Assembly (NCBI GenBank): GCA_036023115.1
Contig: JAYKKT010000089.1
Coordinates: 21,075,001-21,139,000 of the forward strand
Direction: 5' to 3'
Length of the DNA: 64,000 nt
Source of the DNA: Brasenia schreberi
Taxonomy: Eukaryota; Streptophyta; Magnoliopsida; Nymphaeales; Cabombaceae
This document shows, piece after piece, positions 44,927 through 58,200 of this stretch. The notes under the pieces were generated by a model. That model saw only the letters and a list, made by a program, of their open reading frames with translations, searched no databases and was not told the DNA's origin. The translations under genes and the position numbers were made by a program. Every line of letters starts with the position of its first letter. Positions within the stretch are counted from its first letter, which is position 1.

Positions 44927-47900
44927 TGTAAACACCCCGAAATCCCATGAACTTCTCAAACACGCCTGGTTTTGTAAAAGCAGCCCCAAAGGGATATTTT
45001 GAGTCTAAAAACCCAAGAGCCTTCCAGACAAACCCTGTACATATGTTTAAACAGTATATGTTTTAAAATATGTATAATATAGTTTTAAAACCTTTTAAAA
45101 TACATTTTGAAACCCTACGAAGCGGCTTGGCCTAATGAAAGCAGGACCAGAAGAGCTAAAGAGAGCCCGGAACCGGAGCACATGTCGAGCCCGGCACAAC
45201 AACTCTCGTGTTAGATCCATCCCTAGGATCTTGAATGTCCAAGTCCCTGTTATCAGCAAAAATCATGTAAAATCATCTCCGAAAGGTGAAAACAGAAGCG
45301 GACGACCATGTTGGCGAAGACCCAATGCAAGATGGAGTACTGATGCTGTCTGACCCCGCACAAACCGTTCGTTTTGAACCTATCCTGAAGGAGTCAGAAT
45401 TCAGTTTGGATTGGATCTGGACCATATATATCCAGATCCCAATCCAAACATATGTGTGGATTTGGATCCAAAGATCCAATCCAAATCCACATCCATGGCC
45501 CACATCACCTTCTCATAAATGGAGGTGGGGCCCACTTGAAATTCACGTGGGATTATGGGCATGAGAGAGAATGGGGAGGATAAGCATGAGGGAAATGTAT
45601 TAAGCTTAACTTGTATGTCAAGTTTGGGGTTAATCATGTGGGTTAGCCTAATTAGTGTGGGTTTAATCTTGTATGAGCCTACACCTAACCTAGGGCTGCA
45701 CCAACATGATGCAATGAAGTCCAAGGGCTATGCAAAGGGAGACTCTTAACCCAATCCTAAGCCAAAACCCCTAATCCTAGCCATTTACCCTAATCCCAGC
45801 CTAATCCTAGCCTAATCACCTAACCCACTTCCCTAATCCCGGCCTAATCCCAACCTAATCACCTAACCCACCTCCCTAATCCTTCCCTAAACCTAGCCTA
45901 ATTCCCTTAATCCTAACCTAATCACTAAACCTCACCCCAAAACCAACCCACCTAGCTAAGCCCTAAACTACTAAACCACCCCACCTAAACCCTAGCCCAC
46001 CATATCCCTAAAACCACCTAAACTAAAAATCTGGTCCCCCCTAAATATCTAGCCCACCTTATCACTAAACCCCCACCACCTAACCACCAAACTACCCTTT
46101 CAAAACCAGCCCAAACCGACTTTTGAAAAACCTATAAACCCCCCCTACTGGGCGGGTTTTTCAACTTTTTCCCAGCACCAGCCCAGCCGAGCCCTCTCTC
46201 ACCCCCTTGCCCTCTTCTCTCACCTGCTCCACCGCCACCTCCCGGCCTGCACCACTCCATGCCGCCACCACCTCCCGGCCTGCCCCGCTCCACAACATCC
46301 ACTCCTTTCACCCGACTGCATCCACTCCTTCCACACACCAACCTCCCTCTCCTATCCGGTTAGTACCTTATCCTAACTCCACCCTATCTTCACTCCCCCT
46401 CCACTCTCAGCCACCCCATAGCACCCTACCTTAGACTAGTCTCCACTCCATCCAGCCGGCCACCACCTAACTACCCGCCACCCTTCAACCATACCCAACC
46501 GCACCACCCACTGCCCTACCTTCCCATTCGTGACCTCCCCTAGGTACCCCAACCACCTTACCTTGTTCCCTAGGATCTGCCCTTCCTCCCCTTTAACCAT
46601 CCCTTAGCCAACACCCTAGCTAGCTTCCCCCTCGCCATTCCCAAACACCCCTAGCTACCCCAGCCGGCCACCACCTAACCTGCCCCTAGTCGGCCAGTCA
46701 CAGCCGGCTGCACCTTGTCACCACCCGCGGTCTTACACCCTCTTCCTTAGACATCCCCCTTAGTCACCCCTTAGCTCCACCTTCCCTAGGATCAGCCCTA
46801 TACCTTAGTGACACTCCCTAACCACTTCAGCCCGAGACACCACAGCAGCACATTCCCATCAGCCGACTACCCCCAAGGCGCCACACCCACGCTCTCTTGT
46901 CACTCGGCCAGTCACTCCCTTGCTGTGCCATTCCGAGGAGCTCCCTCTTGTAGCCCAAGGTGGCACCCAAGCCCAAGCTCAAGCAAGTCACCTCCGGACC
47001 AGCTATACGTAAGTGCCTAACTCAGTCCTTATTTGTAGACTTGCTTAAGTTAAATTAAATTTGATACGGGGTTGTAATAACGGAGCATTGTCTCCCCTCG
47101 CTTGTAATAATGTGACTTGGCACACCCACACACACGTGCACTTGAGCCTACCTCGCTCTTAGTTGTGCACGATTTTGAACACACACGAGCCTAATCAACC
47201 CTTAAGATCTAAACTTATTTATATACTTTAAGTTGTGTGGGGTTTTGCTTAAGTTGTGTGTGTTGTCTTTCAATTCTCGCACTCACACACATTGAGCTTT
47301 CGCTCTTACTCCCAAGACCTTAGTCAAGGCCTATTACAATTTATATTTGGGTTTAATTTCATGTCATGTGTGTAGTATTTCAATTCTACACTCACACACA
47401 TTGAGCTTTCGCATCTTTCGCTCTTACTCCCAAGACCTTAGTCAAGGCCTATTGCAATTTATATTTGGGTTTAATTTCATGTCGTGTGTGTAGTATTTCA
47501 ATTCTACACTCACACACATTGAGCTTTCGCTCTTACTCCCAAGACCTTATTCAAGGCCATATTGCAATTTATATTTGGGTTTCATTTAAGTCGTGTGAGT
47601 TGACTTTCAATATATACACAACACCCACGCAACACGTTGGCGACCTTCGGGCCCATATATATTATAAGTATTTCCCTTTCGGCTACGTCTTTTAGATTTG
47701 GGTTTTAAGGTTCAGCAGTGTGCGTAGTCTTTACATATATACACGGTACACACTTGCACTATTGAGCCTTTCCGCTCTTAAGATATAGCCATATTTTCCC
47801 TTTTGCAATTTCCCTTCCGCAATTTCCCTTCGGCAATTTACATTACAAGTCATTTCCCTTCGGCATTGTCTTTCAATTTCGGGTTTTCCCTTTGGAGTTG

Positions 47901-48379
47901 CATGAGTTTGCATTGCATATACGCCATACCACGAGTTAGGACGCATATTGCATCAAAGCAAACCCCATACTCCCGCTCAAAGTCGCCCCACTTAGGTCAC
48001 GTGTTCATAACACACACCTAGTTGGCCCGAAAAGGGATAAAAAGAAAGACATAGGCACGTGCAAATCCACGTGAAATAAAATCTGAAAATCATACAAAAA
48101 CAACCCAAGTCAAACACCTCAAAATGTTTTCGTAGGTTCTCATATTTCAAAAACTCGATTTTCAAGTGTACAGACTGACCCTTGCGCATCGGTGCAAGAA
48201 GGTTTGCGACGAAAAGAGCTTGCTTGCTCACAGTCGCCACGTTAGGAGTCAGATTTAAATTTCTCTTTGCTAGCTTAAGTAAGCTAGCTGGCACGCCCTT
48301 TTGCTTAATTAGGACTTAGACACACAAAAAGGTTCGCTTCAGGCCTAAGAACCAAGAGCGGGAACTTTCTGCGTCTATA
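44927..48379 (+). mobile_element. E2 5' LTR (3453 bp)
   Basis: Starts TGTAAACACCCC, ends GCGTCTATA (terminal CA changed to TA). It contains the U3 palindrome (GGATCTGGA/TCCAGATCC near 45415), a TATA-like CTCATAAAT in a palindrome (about 45510-45530), a 350-bp tract of degenerate CCTAATCC units (45750-46120), a C-rich leader, the GGGGTTGTAATAACGGAG signature (about 47058), about 110-bp units (47270-47600), and U5 hairpins (48181-48198; 48269-48288) followed by the PBS-like decamer (48289-48298). Confidence 0.93.
45750..46120 (+). repeat. Degenerate CCTAA-rich tract in the E2 LTR
   Basis: Dozens of imperfect CCTAATCC, CCTAACC and CCTAAAC units resemble a decayed plant telomere repeat (CCCTAAA). 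Similar tracts lie at the same place in the LTRs at 3910-4060, 52815-53130, 57290-57690 (reversed) and 61275-61640, so the tract travels with the family. Confidence 0.75.
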
Positions 48380-48402
48380 GGATTTGGCACGCCCGGTGGG
48401 AC
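48380..48402 (+). other. E2 primer-binding site
   Basis: GATTTGGCACGCCCGGTGGG directly follows the LTR, identical in its core to the E1 site. TGGCACGCCC is at 48385-48394 and again in U5 at 48289-48298. Confidence 0.85.
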
Positions 48403-48495
48403 GTGAGTCTTTTAAAATCGAGTTACCTTAGGAATCTTGCGAAATTATTTTTCAAAAGGTGTTGTTTTTAACTCTTTTCTTTATACTTCATACAT

Positions 48496-49375
48496 ATGAA
48501 TTTTGAAAAGCTTGAAAGCATGTCAAAATCCAACCCAAGTGAAGTGTCGAGCCAAGGCTCATGCGCATCAAGTTCTCACTCTAGGAGGATTTTGAAAAAT
48601 AAAATCAAACTAGACGAGATAGAAGACTTGAGAAGGGAATTCGAGGCCAAAATTGATGCTCTCAGCCAAGAGGCTGAAGTAGGCGATTCATGTTCATCGA
48701 ATGGTGAACAAGGGGCCAAGAAAAAAAATGAAAAACCTCGCAAGCACAAAGAGGCCTCCGTAATGGAAGGCAACCAATACCATGAGTCCTTCACACAAAA
48801 GGACCGTAAAGCCCTATAGCAGCTGCTGAAAGGGCAAAATAAAGAGAAAAGAAGTTACGCCCTATCTAATTTCCTTCCCATGGATTACGAAATAGACAGT
48901 GATGATGAAATACCGAACTTCCATCGGTATGATGGCATGGGAGACCCTAGGTCTCACTTGTAACTTTTCTCGCGTCGAGCCCATAAGAAGAAAAAGAACT
49001 CGATGAAATGGGTGTATTGGTTCCCTTTATCCCTTAAAGGCACAGCTGGCTTCCTACGATTTAAGCCAGTTCGCAACTTTTGAAGAGTTAGTGAACTGCT
49101 TCATGCAAAGATTTGGACATAACGTAGAAGTCACGCCGACTTTAAACACTTTAAGGGATACGAAGCAAGGCATGAACAAAGACGTACATGCCTTCATTAT
49201 CCGATGGAGGTCCCTTTTGGGCCAAGTACGAGAGCCAATATCCGAAGGATGCGCAGTCATGCTCATCCTGGATAATTTTAAAAGCGAGCTAAAGACCCTT
49301 CTCTCGCTCCATAAAATCTCAACTTTCCATAAGTTGATCAAAAAGCATCCATTTTCGAAACAAACTTGAAAAAGG
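48496..49375 (+). pseudogene. gag: E2 gag, N-terminal and capsid-like parts
   Basis: Homologous to E1 gag: SSQGSCASSSHSRR, DEIEDLRREFEAKID, DRKAL, then IPNFHRYDGMGDPRSHL, FATFEELVNCFMQRF and FIIRWRSLLGQ. Lesions seen: TAG after DRKAL (48817-48819), TAA after DPRSHL (about 48960), a small deletion near 49040 that changes frame, and a frameshift near 49345. The start could be the ATG at 48496 or the one at 48529 that matches the E1 start; I favour 48529. Confidence 0.82.
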
Positions 49376-50415
49376 GGATATACGATCATTTATGGAAAGG
49401 AAGTGCCGTTTTCAAAACCCGCTTGGAGAAGCCCATCATTTATGGGCTACCCACGATGGACAAAGGGGCAAAGCCCTATAAAATCGCCAATGTCCTGGTG
49501 GATCCAGGTCTGGCAGGCATTTCAAAGAATTTTGAAAAATTAGAAAACAAAAGGGAGAGAAATTTTCAAAAACCTATTGAAAAATGGGAGTACACACCGC
49601 TGGGGCAACCTGTGTCGGAGGTCCTAGACCTCCTACTTGCCCAAGGCATGATTGAACTTCCCGAAATCCCCGAGGGAGTCACTTCCAAAGGGGGATATTT
49701 AAATCATTTTTACAAGTATCATCGGCTCAAAGGCCATGATACAAAGCGTTGTTTCTCCCTTTTAAACAAAATCGAGAACTTGATAGCGGAGGGCCGACTC
49801 CAGGTCACTGCAGAACCTGAGCCAACTCAAGCTATCTTTAAAGAACCCTTTCTCAAGCACGCCAGTAGCAGTGGGAAAGGAAAGGAGGTATGTACCCTCA
49901 CCTTTTCGAAAGATCTAGTGCAAACATCTGAGTCTGGTCGACCTACTTGTGCGCCTACTCTTGTACTTTACAAGAAGCCCGCCCAAGTAGTCATCTGGGG
50001 ACCACCAAGAGCTGAATCCCTGGCTAAACTAGTTTCAAAACTTCAAGGTGCTCCTAAACTCTCAATTAGAGCCAATTTAAGTGCGAACCCTAGGTTGGTC
50101 GTGGGGGAAGTGACTAGATCTGGGAGGATCTATCAACCCCCGCACCTACAAAGTGCTAAAAAGGTGGTCAGTGTGCCTGGCCCCTCAAAAGCATGTATTC
50201 CTAGAGTTCTACCGAAAGCAGATAATGAGAAAGTCGTCCTAAACCCTTATGATTTCGAAAACCATCTTTCAAAGATTCCTATCCACATGTCCATCCTAGA
50301 GCTTATACAAACTTCGCCTAGGCATAGACTCGTGCTAGAGAAAATTCTAGAAAGAGCTAAGGTTAGTTCGAACATAAGTCTTGAATCCCTGTCTGACCAA
50401 GTGGCGTCAATATGA
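49366..50415 (+). pseudogene. gag: E2 gag C-terminus
   Basis: A long open frame continues Gag: DHLWKGSAVFKTRLEKPI, LGQPVSEVLDLLLAQGMIELP, then the knuckle region YKYHRLKGHDTKRC, in which Tyr replaces the first zinc-binding Cys of E1. A Pro/Lys-rich linker (GEVTRSGRIYQPP) and FENHLSKIPIHMSILELI follow. A TGA at about 50413-50415 separates it from the protease frame. Confidence 0.82.
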
Positions 50416-50436
50416 GCAAAATCGCCCATCACTTTC

Positions 50437-51375
50437 TTGGAAGATGATGTAGATAGACCCTACGAGTCCCACAACCAGGCCCTGCATATCGAGGTGGTTC
50501 TGAATAACCACTCTCTGGACAGGTGCCTAGTCGATGGGGGAGGAGGGCTCAATATCCTTCCACTTCATGTGGCGTATCAAATTGGAGTCACCTTGACTTC
50601 TGTGAACCCAAGCCCCATCGTTATCACTAGATACGATAGGAATGCGTTTAGACCTTTGGGATCGATCGAACTCCTGATGGAAACGGAAGGGATCACACAC
50701 TCGGGAGTGTTCCATGTCTTGGACATCCACCCCCATTATAACCTGTTGCTGGGAAGGACCTGGATACACAGCTTGTGCGCCGTGCCATCCACCTTTCACA
50801 GGTGTGTCAAGATCCCTTTCAAGGACCAAGTTGTGGTGATCCTAGGTGAGAGTCACCCTCAGCTTCAGGGGATCATAAACTCCCCTTGTTTGTCGAGTTC
50901 CCAGGCCCATGAGGCTAACTTAGGGCAGACCATGGTCGAGCCACCAAGGCTCGTGTTAAACAACCCTAGAAAGGTTGTGTACGTGAAGGGGCTACCCAAA
51001 GCAGGCCCCTTCCCAATCCTAACCCTTCTAGGAAGACCCAAACATCCCTTATTTCCAAAACCCCTAGACAAAAAGCCATACGAGCACGATATGGACGACA
51101 ACAAGTTCTAGGACCATGATTTGTATCATAATTTTTCAAAAAACAAAAAATCATGGAACATGCTGTTGAATATGGGCTACACACCCTATAAAAGTCTAGG
51201 GGAACAAAACCAGGGTCTCCTAGAGCCCATCCTTCCTAGGGCCAACCCAAACTGATACGGGATCGGCTATACTCCCAAAATACCACCAGAGCCACCCCTT
51301 GTGACCACCTGGGTCAAGGGTGCCCTAGAACCTACCCTAGAAGAGACCTACGATTTAGACCTCTTATTCTGAGTC
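50437..51375 (+). pseudogene. pro: E2 protease and G-patch-like tail
   Basis: The active-site loop CLVDGGGGLNILP is identical to E1. Then come LTSVNPSPIVIT, FHVLDIHPHYNLLLGRTWIH (intact here, damaged in E1) and PSTFHRCVKI. After a TAG at 51109-51111 the same frame encodes WNMLLNMGYTPYKSLG and YGIGYTP, the G-patch-like segment, and ends near 51370. Comparing the two copies shows which E1 breaks are private. Confidence 0.82.
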
Positions 51376-51403
51376 TAACCTGTAGTGTTTTCCCTTTATA
51401 GGT

Positions 51404-51994
51404 ATGATGGAAGATCCCTTTCATAAAAATACAAAAACATTTGAAAAACTTAAAATCGAAAAAATCGAAAAAGGGCAAAAACCAAAAACAATGGAAAATC
51501 AAAAACTCGAAAATAGGGTAGTTTGTATAGTTCCTAAAATTCTTGTTTTGCAAAAACACAAAAAAATCGAAAATCCACAAAATACCAAAAAGATTGTGTA
51601 CATAGCTGCTCCTGGCAAGACTTTGGGAAAAGATTTCGAAAGAAACGTCGTCTGCATAGTCAGACCAAAAATTTCGAAATCAATTGAAAATCCAAGTACA
51701 AAACCAGGTCTTTTGAAAACTCACGCATCCAATTCCCTCGGGTCTATAACCCACGAGAATGATCGAAGCCCAGAAGCGAATCCCCTTAAGGAAGATCCCA
51801 CTTCTGAGCTCCCAGAATTTCATAAAATTCTCGATTTTGAAAGACCTTCCAATTCAGTAGGAGGAGATTTCATAGAGGTAAACCTAGGGAGTGATTCCAA
51901 TCCCAAACTCATCAAGATAGGCGCATGTTTGCATGAACATGAAAGATCATCATTCATTGCATTTCTACGAACCTATTTAGATGTGTTTGCATGG
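51404..51994 (+). pseudogene. pol: E2 pol, N-terminal extension and start of RT (truncated)
   Basis: The frame opens at an ATG right after a splice-acceptor-like TTTATAG. A Lys/Ile-rich extension (KTFEKLKIEKIEKGQK) is followed by SELPEFHKILDFERPSN, FIEVNLGSDSN, IGACLHEHERSSF and YLDVFAW, where the LTR inserted at 51995 breaks it. E1 continues here with the RT domain. Frame codons after 51994 come from the LTR. Confidence 0.85.
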
Positions 51995-54900
51995 TGTAAA
52001 CACCCCGAAATCCCACGAACTTCTCAAAACAACCTGGTTTTGTAAAAGCAGCCCCAAAGGGCTATTTTGGGTCTGGAAACCCAGGAGCCTTCCAAGCAAC
52101 CCTGTACATATGTTTTAAACTTTATATGTTTTAAATATGTGTAATATACTTTTGAAAGCTTTAAAATATGTTTTGAAACCCCCCCGAAGCGGCTTGGCCT
52201 GATCAAGGCAGGGCCAGAAGAGCTAAAGAGAGCCCAGAACCGGAGCACAAGTCGAGCCCGGCACAACAACTCTCGTATTGAATCCACCCCCAGGATCTCG
52301 AATGTCCAAGACCCTGTTATCAGCAAAACATTACTTGAAATCATCTCCGGAGGGTGAAAACAGAAGCGGACGATCATGTTGGCGAAGACCCAACGCAGAC
52401 AGAGTACTGATGCTGTCAGACCCCGCACAAACCGTTCGTTTTGAACACAGCCTAAAGGAGTCAAAATTCAGTTTGGATTGGATCTGGACCATATATATCC
52501 AGATCCCAATCCAAACCCATGTGTGGACTTGGATTTGGATCCAGAGATCCAATCCAATATCCACATCCATGGCCCACATCACCTTCTCATAAATGGAGGT
52601 GGGGCCCACTTGAAATTCACGTGGGATTATGGGCATGAGAGAGAGTGGGGGAGGATAAGATTAGGGAGTGATTGTAATTAAGCTTGACTTGTGTGTCAAG
52701 TTTGGGGTTAATCATGTGGGTTAGCCAAATTAACATGGGTTTAAGCTTGTAATTAGCCAAAACCTAACCTAGGGTTGCACCAACATGATGCAACAAGGTC
52801 TATGGGTTATGCAAAGGGAGCTTCCTAACCCAATCCTAATAAAAAAACCCTAATCCTGACCTTTTACCCTAATCTCGTCCTAAACCTAGCCTAATCACCT
52901 AACCCACTTCCCTAATCCTGACCTAATCCCAACCTAATCACCAAACCCACTTCCCTAATCCTTCCCTAAACCTAGTTTAATTTCCCTAAACCTAACCTAA
53001 TCCTAGCCTAATCACCTAACCCACCTCACTAAACCTCACCCCAAAACCAACCCACCTAGGTAAACCCTAAACCCCTAAACCACCCCACCTAAACCTAGCA
53101 CACCATCTACTTAAAACCCCTTGTATTAAAATATCTGGCCCCTCCCTAAAAACAGCCCACCTTATCACCACACCACCACTACCTAAACCACCTTACCACC
53201 CTCCCAATACCAGTCCCAACCGCCATCTCCAACCCTATATAACCCCCCCCCGCCCAAGGGGCGGGTTTTTCATCTTCTTCCAGCCCATCTCTCCCAGCCG
53301 ACTCCAGCCACCTTCCAGCCAAGCCTTCCGCCTTGCTCTACCTGCACCACCACACCCCGGCCACCTCCGGCTCACTCCACATCGCCACCATTTCCATCCG
53401 GCCGAACCCCATCCACTTCAACCGCCCAGCTGCCCCTCTTCCATCCACCGCCTCTCTTCATCACCCGATTAGTATCTCAACCTAACTCTACCTCTTCTTC
53501 ACTCCCCCTCCACTCTCAACCACCTACACCACCACCTACCCATCATCCCTACCCATTCGGCCAGACCTTAGCCATTTCAAACACCCGCCTTGAACCACTT
53601 CCCCTAGCAACACCCGACCACTCCACTTAGCTCCCTAGGACCTGCCCATATCCTTTTCCACCAGCCCTAACTCCACCTCACACGACACCCGAGCTAGCTC
53701 CCTTCCCATCCTCGCCATTACCTAGCCACCCTAGCAGCCGGCCACCACCAAGCTTCCCTTAGTCGGCCACTTCAACTGACTATACCAAACCTACTCGGCC
53801 AGCCATACACTCCCTTAGGCTCCCACTTAGTACCACCTTTCCTAACACTACACCCTCCCTTAGTGACCCTACCTAGTCACCTTAACACAAAGCACCAAGG
53901 CAGCCCCTTTCTAGCAGTCGGCCACCTTCGAGGCGCCCTTCCCGCGCACCCAAGGCATTTGGCCAGCAGCTCCCCTTGCCGTTCAACTCCGAGGAGCTCC
54001 CTCTTGCAGCCCAAGGCGAAGCCAAGCCTACGCTCAAGCAAGTCACCTCTAGACCAGCTATAAGTAAGTGCCTAACTCGGTCCTTAGTTGTAGACTTGCT
54101 TAAATTAAATTTGATACAGGGTTGTAATAACGGAGCATAGTCTCCCCCCGCTTGTAATAACGTGGCTTGGCACACCCATACACACGTGCACCCTCTTAGT
54201 CGTGCACGACTTTGAACACACATAGGCCTAATCAGCCCCTAAGATATAAATTTATGTATATACTTTAAATTACGTAGGGTTTTGCTTAAGTTGGGTGTGT
54301 TGTCTTTCAATTCAAGCACGCACACACATTGAGCCTTCGCTCTTATTTGTAAGACCCAAGTAAGGGCCGTGTGATACTATCCTTGGGTTTATTTCATGTC
54401 GTGTGCGTAGTACTTCAATTCAAGCACTCACATACATTGAGCTTTCGCTCTTATTCCCAAGACCTTAGTTAAGGCCATACTACAATTTATATTTGGGTTT
54501 ATTTCATGTTGTGTGTGTAGTACTTCAATTCAAGCACTCACACACATTGAGCTTTCGCTCTTATTCCCAAGACCTTAGTTAAGGCCATACTGCAATTTAT
54601 ATTTGGGTTTAATTTCATGTTGTGTGCGTAGTACTTCAATTCAAGCACTCACACACATTGAGCTTTCGCTCTTTTTCCCAAGACCTTAGTTAAGTCCATA
54701 TTGCAAGTTATATTTGGGTTTCATTTCATGTCATGTGTGTAGTCTTTCAATTCAAGCACGCACCCACATTGAGCCTTCGCTCTTATTTGCAAGACCCAAG
54801 TAAGGGCCCATATATACATTATATACGTATTTTCCTTCGGCATTTACATTACAAGTCATTTCCCTTCGGTTATTTCCCTTCGGCAATTTCCATTACAAGT

Positions 54901-55232
54901 CATTTCCCTTCAGTATTGTCTTTACATTCGGGTTTTCCCTTTGGAGTAGCGTGAGTTTGCATTGTATATACGCCATACCACGAGTTAGGACACATATTGC
55001 ATGAAAGCAAACCCCATACTCCCGCTCAAATTCGCCACATTTAGTGGAGTGTTCATAACACACACCTAGGTGGCCCATAAAGGGATAAAAAGAAAGACTT
55101 AGGCACGTGAAAATCCACGTGATCTAAAATCTGAAAATCGTACAAACAAGACCCGAATCAAACACCTCGAACCACTTTCGTAGGCTTTTTTCCACTCAAA
55201 ACTCGATTTTTAAAGCGTACAGACTGACCCTT
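51995..55232 (+). mobile_element. LTR inserted in E2 pol, itself cut by E3
   Basis: Starts TGTAAACACCCC directly after the E2 codons for FAW. It has the U3 palindrome (near 52483), the TATA-like palindrome (about 52582-52604), the CCTAA tract (52815-53130), the GGTTGTAATAACGGAG signature (about 54120) and a run of about 110-bp units (54330-54780). It breaks off in U5 at CTGACCCTT (55232), inside the first U5 hairpin, where E3 begins. Whether it is a solo LTR or the 5' LTR of a full element cannot be seen. Confidence 0.88.
54310..54790 (+). repeat. Five tandem leader units of about 110 bp
   Basis: GAGC-TTTC-GCTC or GAGC-CTTC-GCTC mini-hairpins recur at about 54330, 54439, 54549, 54660 and 54773, each within a unit holding CACACACATT, AAGACC and TTTATATTTGGGTTT. 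Homologous arrays lie at 55830-56310 (reversed) and 62650-63125. Confidence 0.85.
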
Positions 55233-58200
55233 TGTAGACGCACGAAAATCCCCGCCTCTTTGCCTTTTTCAGGGCTCGGAGCGGATCCTCTCGTGTGTCT
55301 AAGGCCTATGTATGCAAACAGGGCGTGCCAGCTAGCTTACCTAAGCTAGCGAAGATATTTTTAACACTGACTTCTAAACGTGGCGACTGTGAGCAAGTAA
55401 GCTCTTGTCGTCGCAGACCTTCTTGCACCGATGCGCAAGGGTGAGTCTGTACGCTTTGCAAAAATCGAGTTTTTGGAGAGAAAAGCCTACGAAGCAGTTC
55501 GAGGCGTCTATTTCGTGTCTTTAAAATGCGGTTGCATGTTTTAGATCACGTGGATTTGCACGTGCCTAAGTCTTTTCTTTTATCCCTTCTCGGGCCACCT
55601 AGTTTGTGTGTTATGAACACTCCACTACATGGGTGAATTCGAGCGGGGCTTGCTTCGATGCAATATGCGTCCTACCTCATGGTATGGCGTAGATGCAATG
55701 CAAACTCACGCTACTCCAAAGGGAAAACCCGAAATGTAAAGACAATACTGAAGGGAAATAACCGAAGGGAAATAACTGAAGGGAAATATGTATATAGAAT
55801 ATGTATATGAGCCCTTACTCGGGTCTTGCAAATAAGAGCGAAGGCTCAATGTGGGTGCGTGCTTGAATGGAAAGACTTACACACACGACATGAAATTAAA
55901 CCCAAATATAAATTGCAGTATGGCCTTGACTAAGGTCTTGGGAGTAAGAGCGAAGGCTCAATGTGTGTGAGAGTGCTTGAATTGAAGTACTACACACACG
56001 ACATAAATGAAACCCAAATATAACTGCAATAAGGCCTTTACTAAGGTCTTGGGAATAAGAGCGAAGGCTCAATGTGTGTGAGAGTGCTTGAATTGAAAGA
56101 CTTACACACACGACATGAAATTAAACCCAAATAGTATAGGTCGGCCCTTACTTGGGTCTTTCAAATAAGAGCGAAAGCTCAATGTGTGTGAGAGTGCTTG
56201 AATTGAAAGACTTACTCACACGACATGAAATGAAACCCAAATAGTATAGGTCGGCCCTTACTTGGGTCTTTCAAATAAGAGCGAAAGCTCAATGTGTGTG
56301 AGTGCTTGAATTGAAAGACAACGCACCGAACTTAAGCAAAAACCCTTCGAAAATGAAAGTATATATATATACTTATGTATTATGGGCTGATTAGGCCCGT
56401 GTGTGTTCAAAATCGTGCACAACTAAGAGAGTGCACGTGTGTGGGTGTGCCAAGCCACGTTATTACAAGCAGGGGGAGACTATGCCCCGTTATTACAACC
56501 CCGTATCAAATTGAATCTCAAGCAAGTATACAACTAAAGACCGAGTTTAGGCACTTATGAGTAGCTGGTCCGTAGAGGCCTTGCTTGAGCGTGGGCTTGG
56601 CCTTCGCCTTGGGCTGCAAACGGGAGCTCCACGAGGGTGGATGACAAAGGGTGCTGGCCGGCTGTAAGTGGGGCGCGGGATAGGCGCCTCGAAGGTGGCC
56701 GGCTGCAAATGGGTGTCGCCTTGATGTGGGCGATTAAAGGGCTGGGCCAAGTAAGTGTGTAGGGTCACGAATGGAGAGTATATAGTGTTAGGGAATATGG
56801 ACCTAAGGGAGTTTAAGGGAAGGCCGAATGGGAGTCTAAAGGGAAAAGAGATGGCTGGCTGGGTGTAGTTAGGGTAGTTAGGTAGTGGCCGATGGTTTAG
56901 GTTGTGCTAGGTTCGGCTAAGGGAGAATGGTGGCAGCAAAGGGCTGATGTGTAGGTGAGATGATGGTATGGTGGGTGGCTAGGAATGGAGAGGGAGTAGA
57001 GAAGGATTTAGGTAGAGTTGGGGGGTGCTTACCGAACGGGGAGAAGGTGGTACCCGGCTGGGAGAAAGGCGGGTAGGCTGTGAAACTCGGCTGGGAGGTG
57101 GTGGAGATGGCGGTGCGAGCTGTGGTGGGATGGAGGGATGGTGGTGGTGCAGGCGGCGCAGGTGGAGCAGCTGGGCAGGTTCGGCTGAGCTGGGAAGTGG
57201 GGGAAAGAGAGGGCCCGGCTGGGATTGGTGAAGGGTTCCAGCTTGAAAAAAACCCGCCCCCAAGGGGGGGGGTTTAAATAGGGATGGGTAGGTCGGTTAG
57301 GGCTGGGTTTGGGGTAGTGGTTAGGTGGTTTAGGTAGGGTGGTATGTAGATAAGGTGGGCTGGAAAGGGTTGGGCCAGATATTTTGAAAACTAGTGGTTT
57401 GGGTAGATTGTGGGCTAGGGGTGGTTTAGGGGTTTAGGGCCAAGTTAGGTGGTTGGGTTTTAGGGTGAGGTTTAGTGAGCTAGGTTAGGTGATTAGGCTA
57501 GGTTTAGGCTAGGTTTAGGGAAATTAACCTAGGTTTAGGGAAGGATTAGGGAAGTGGGTTAGGTGATTAGGTTGGGATTAGGCCGGGATTAGGAAAGTGG
57601 GTTAGGTGATTAGGCTCAGATTAGGGGTGGATTAGGGTGGTAGGCTAGGATTAGGCATTTTGGGTTAGGTTTAGGTGAAGGAGCTCCCTTAGCATGGCCC
57701 ATAGACCTTAACCACCTCATGTTGGTGCAGCCCTAGGTTGGGTTTTGGCTAATTACAAGCTTAAACCCACTCAATTAGGCTAACCCACAAGATTAACCCC
57801 AAACTTGACACACAAGTCAAGCTTAATTACAACACTCTTGATATTTTCCATCCCCACTCTCTCTCATGCCCATGATCCCACATGAATTTCAAGAGGGCCC
57901 CACCTCCATTTATGAGAAGGTGATATGGGCCATGGATATGGATATTGGATTGGATCTCTGGATCCAAATCCAAATCCAAGTCCACACATGGGTTGGGATT
58001 GGGATCTGGATATATACGGTCCAGATCCAATGCAAACTGAGCTCTAACTCCTTTGAGCTGGGTTTGAAATGGACGATTTGTGCGGGGCCTGACAGCATCA
58101 GTACTCCGTCTACGTTGGGTCTTCGCCAACATGGTCGTCCGCCTCCGTTTCTGCCTTCCGGAGATGACTTCAAATGACATTTTGATAAGAATAGGGTCTT

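Larger units (their letters stand above)
44927..51994 (+). mobile_element. E2: plus-strand Tat element, 5' half (interrupted)
   Basis: E2 consists of a 5' LTR (44927-48379), PBS, gag, protease, G-patch-like tail and the start of the RT frame. It is homologous to E1 throughout but with a diverged LTR. At 51995 another LTR is inserted and E2 does not resume inside the window. Stops and frameshifts in gag and protease show it is defective. Confidence 0.92.

Noticed and set aside
45750..46120. Interstitial telomere from chromosome fusion
   Set aside because: The same tract occurs at the same internal position in every long LTR, so it travels with the element and does not mark a fusion point.
57025..57277. 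Gly/Trp-rich plus-strand frames
   Set aside because: Antisense of the C-rich leader of the E3 LTR; low-complexity shadow.
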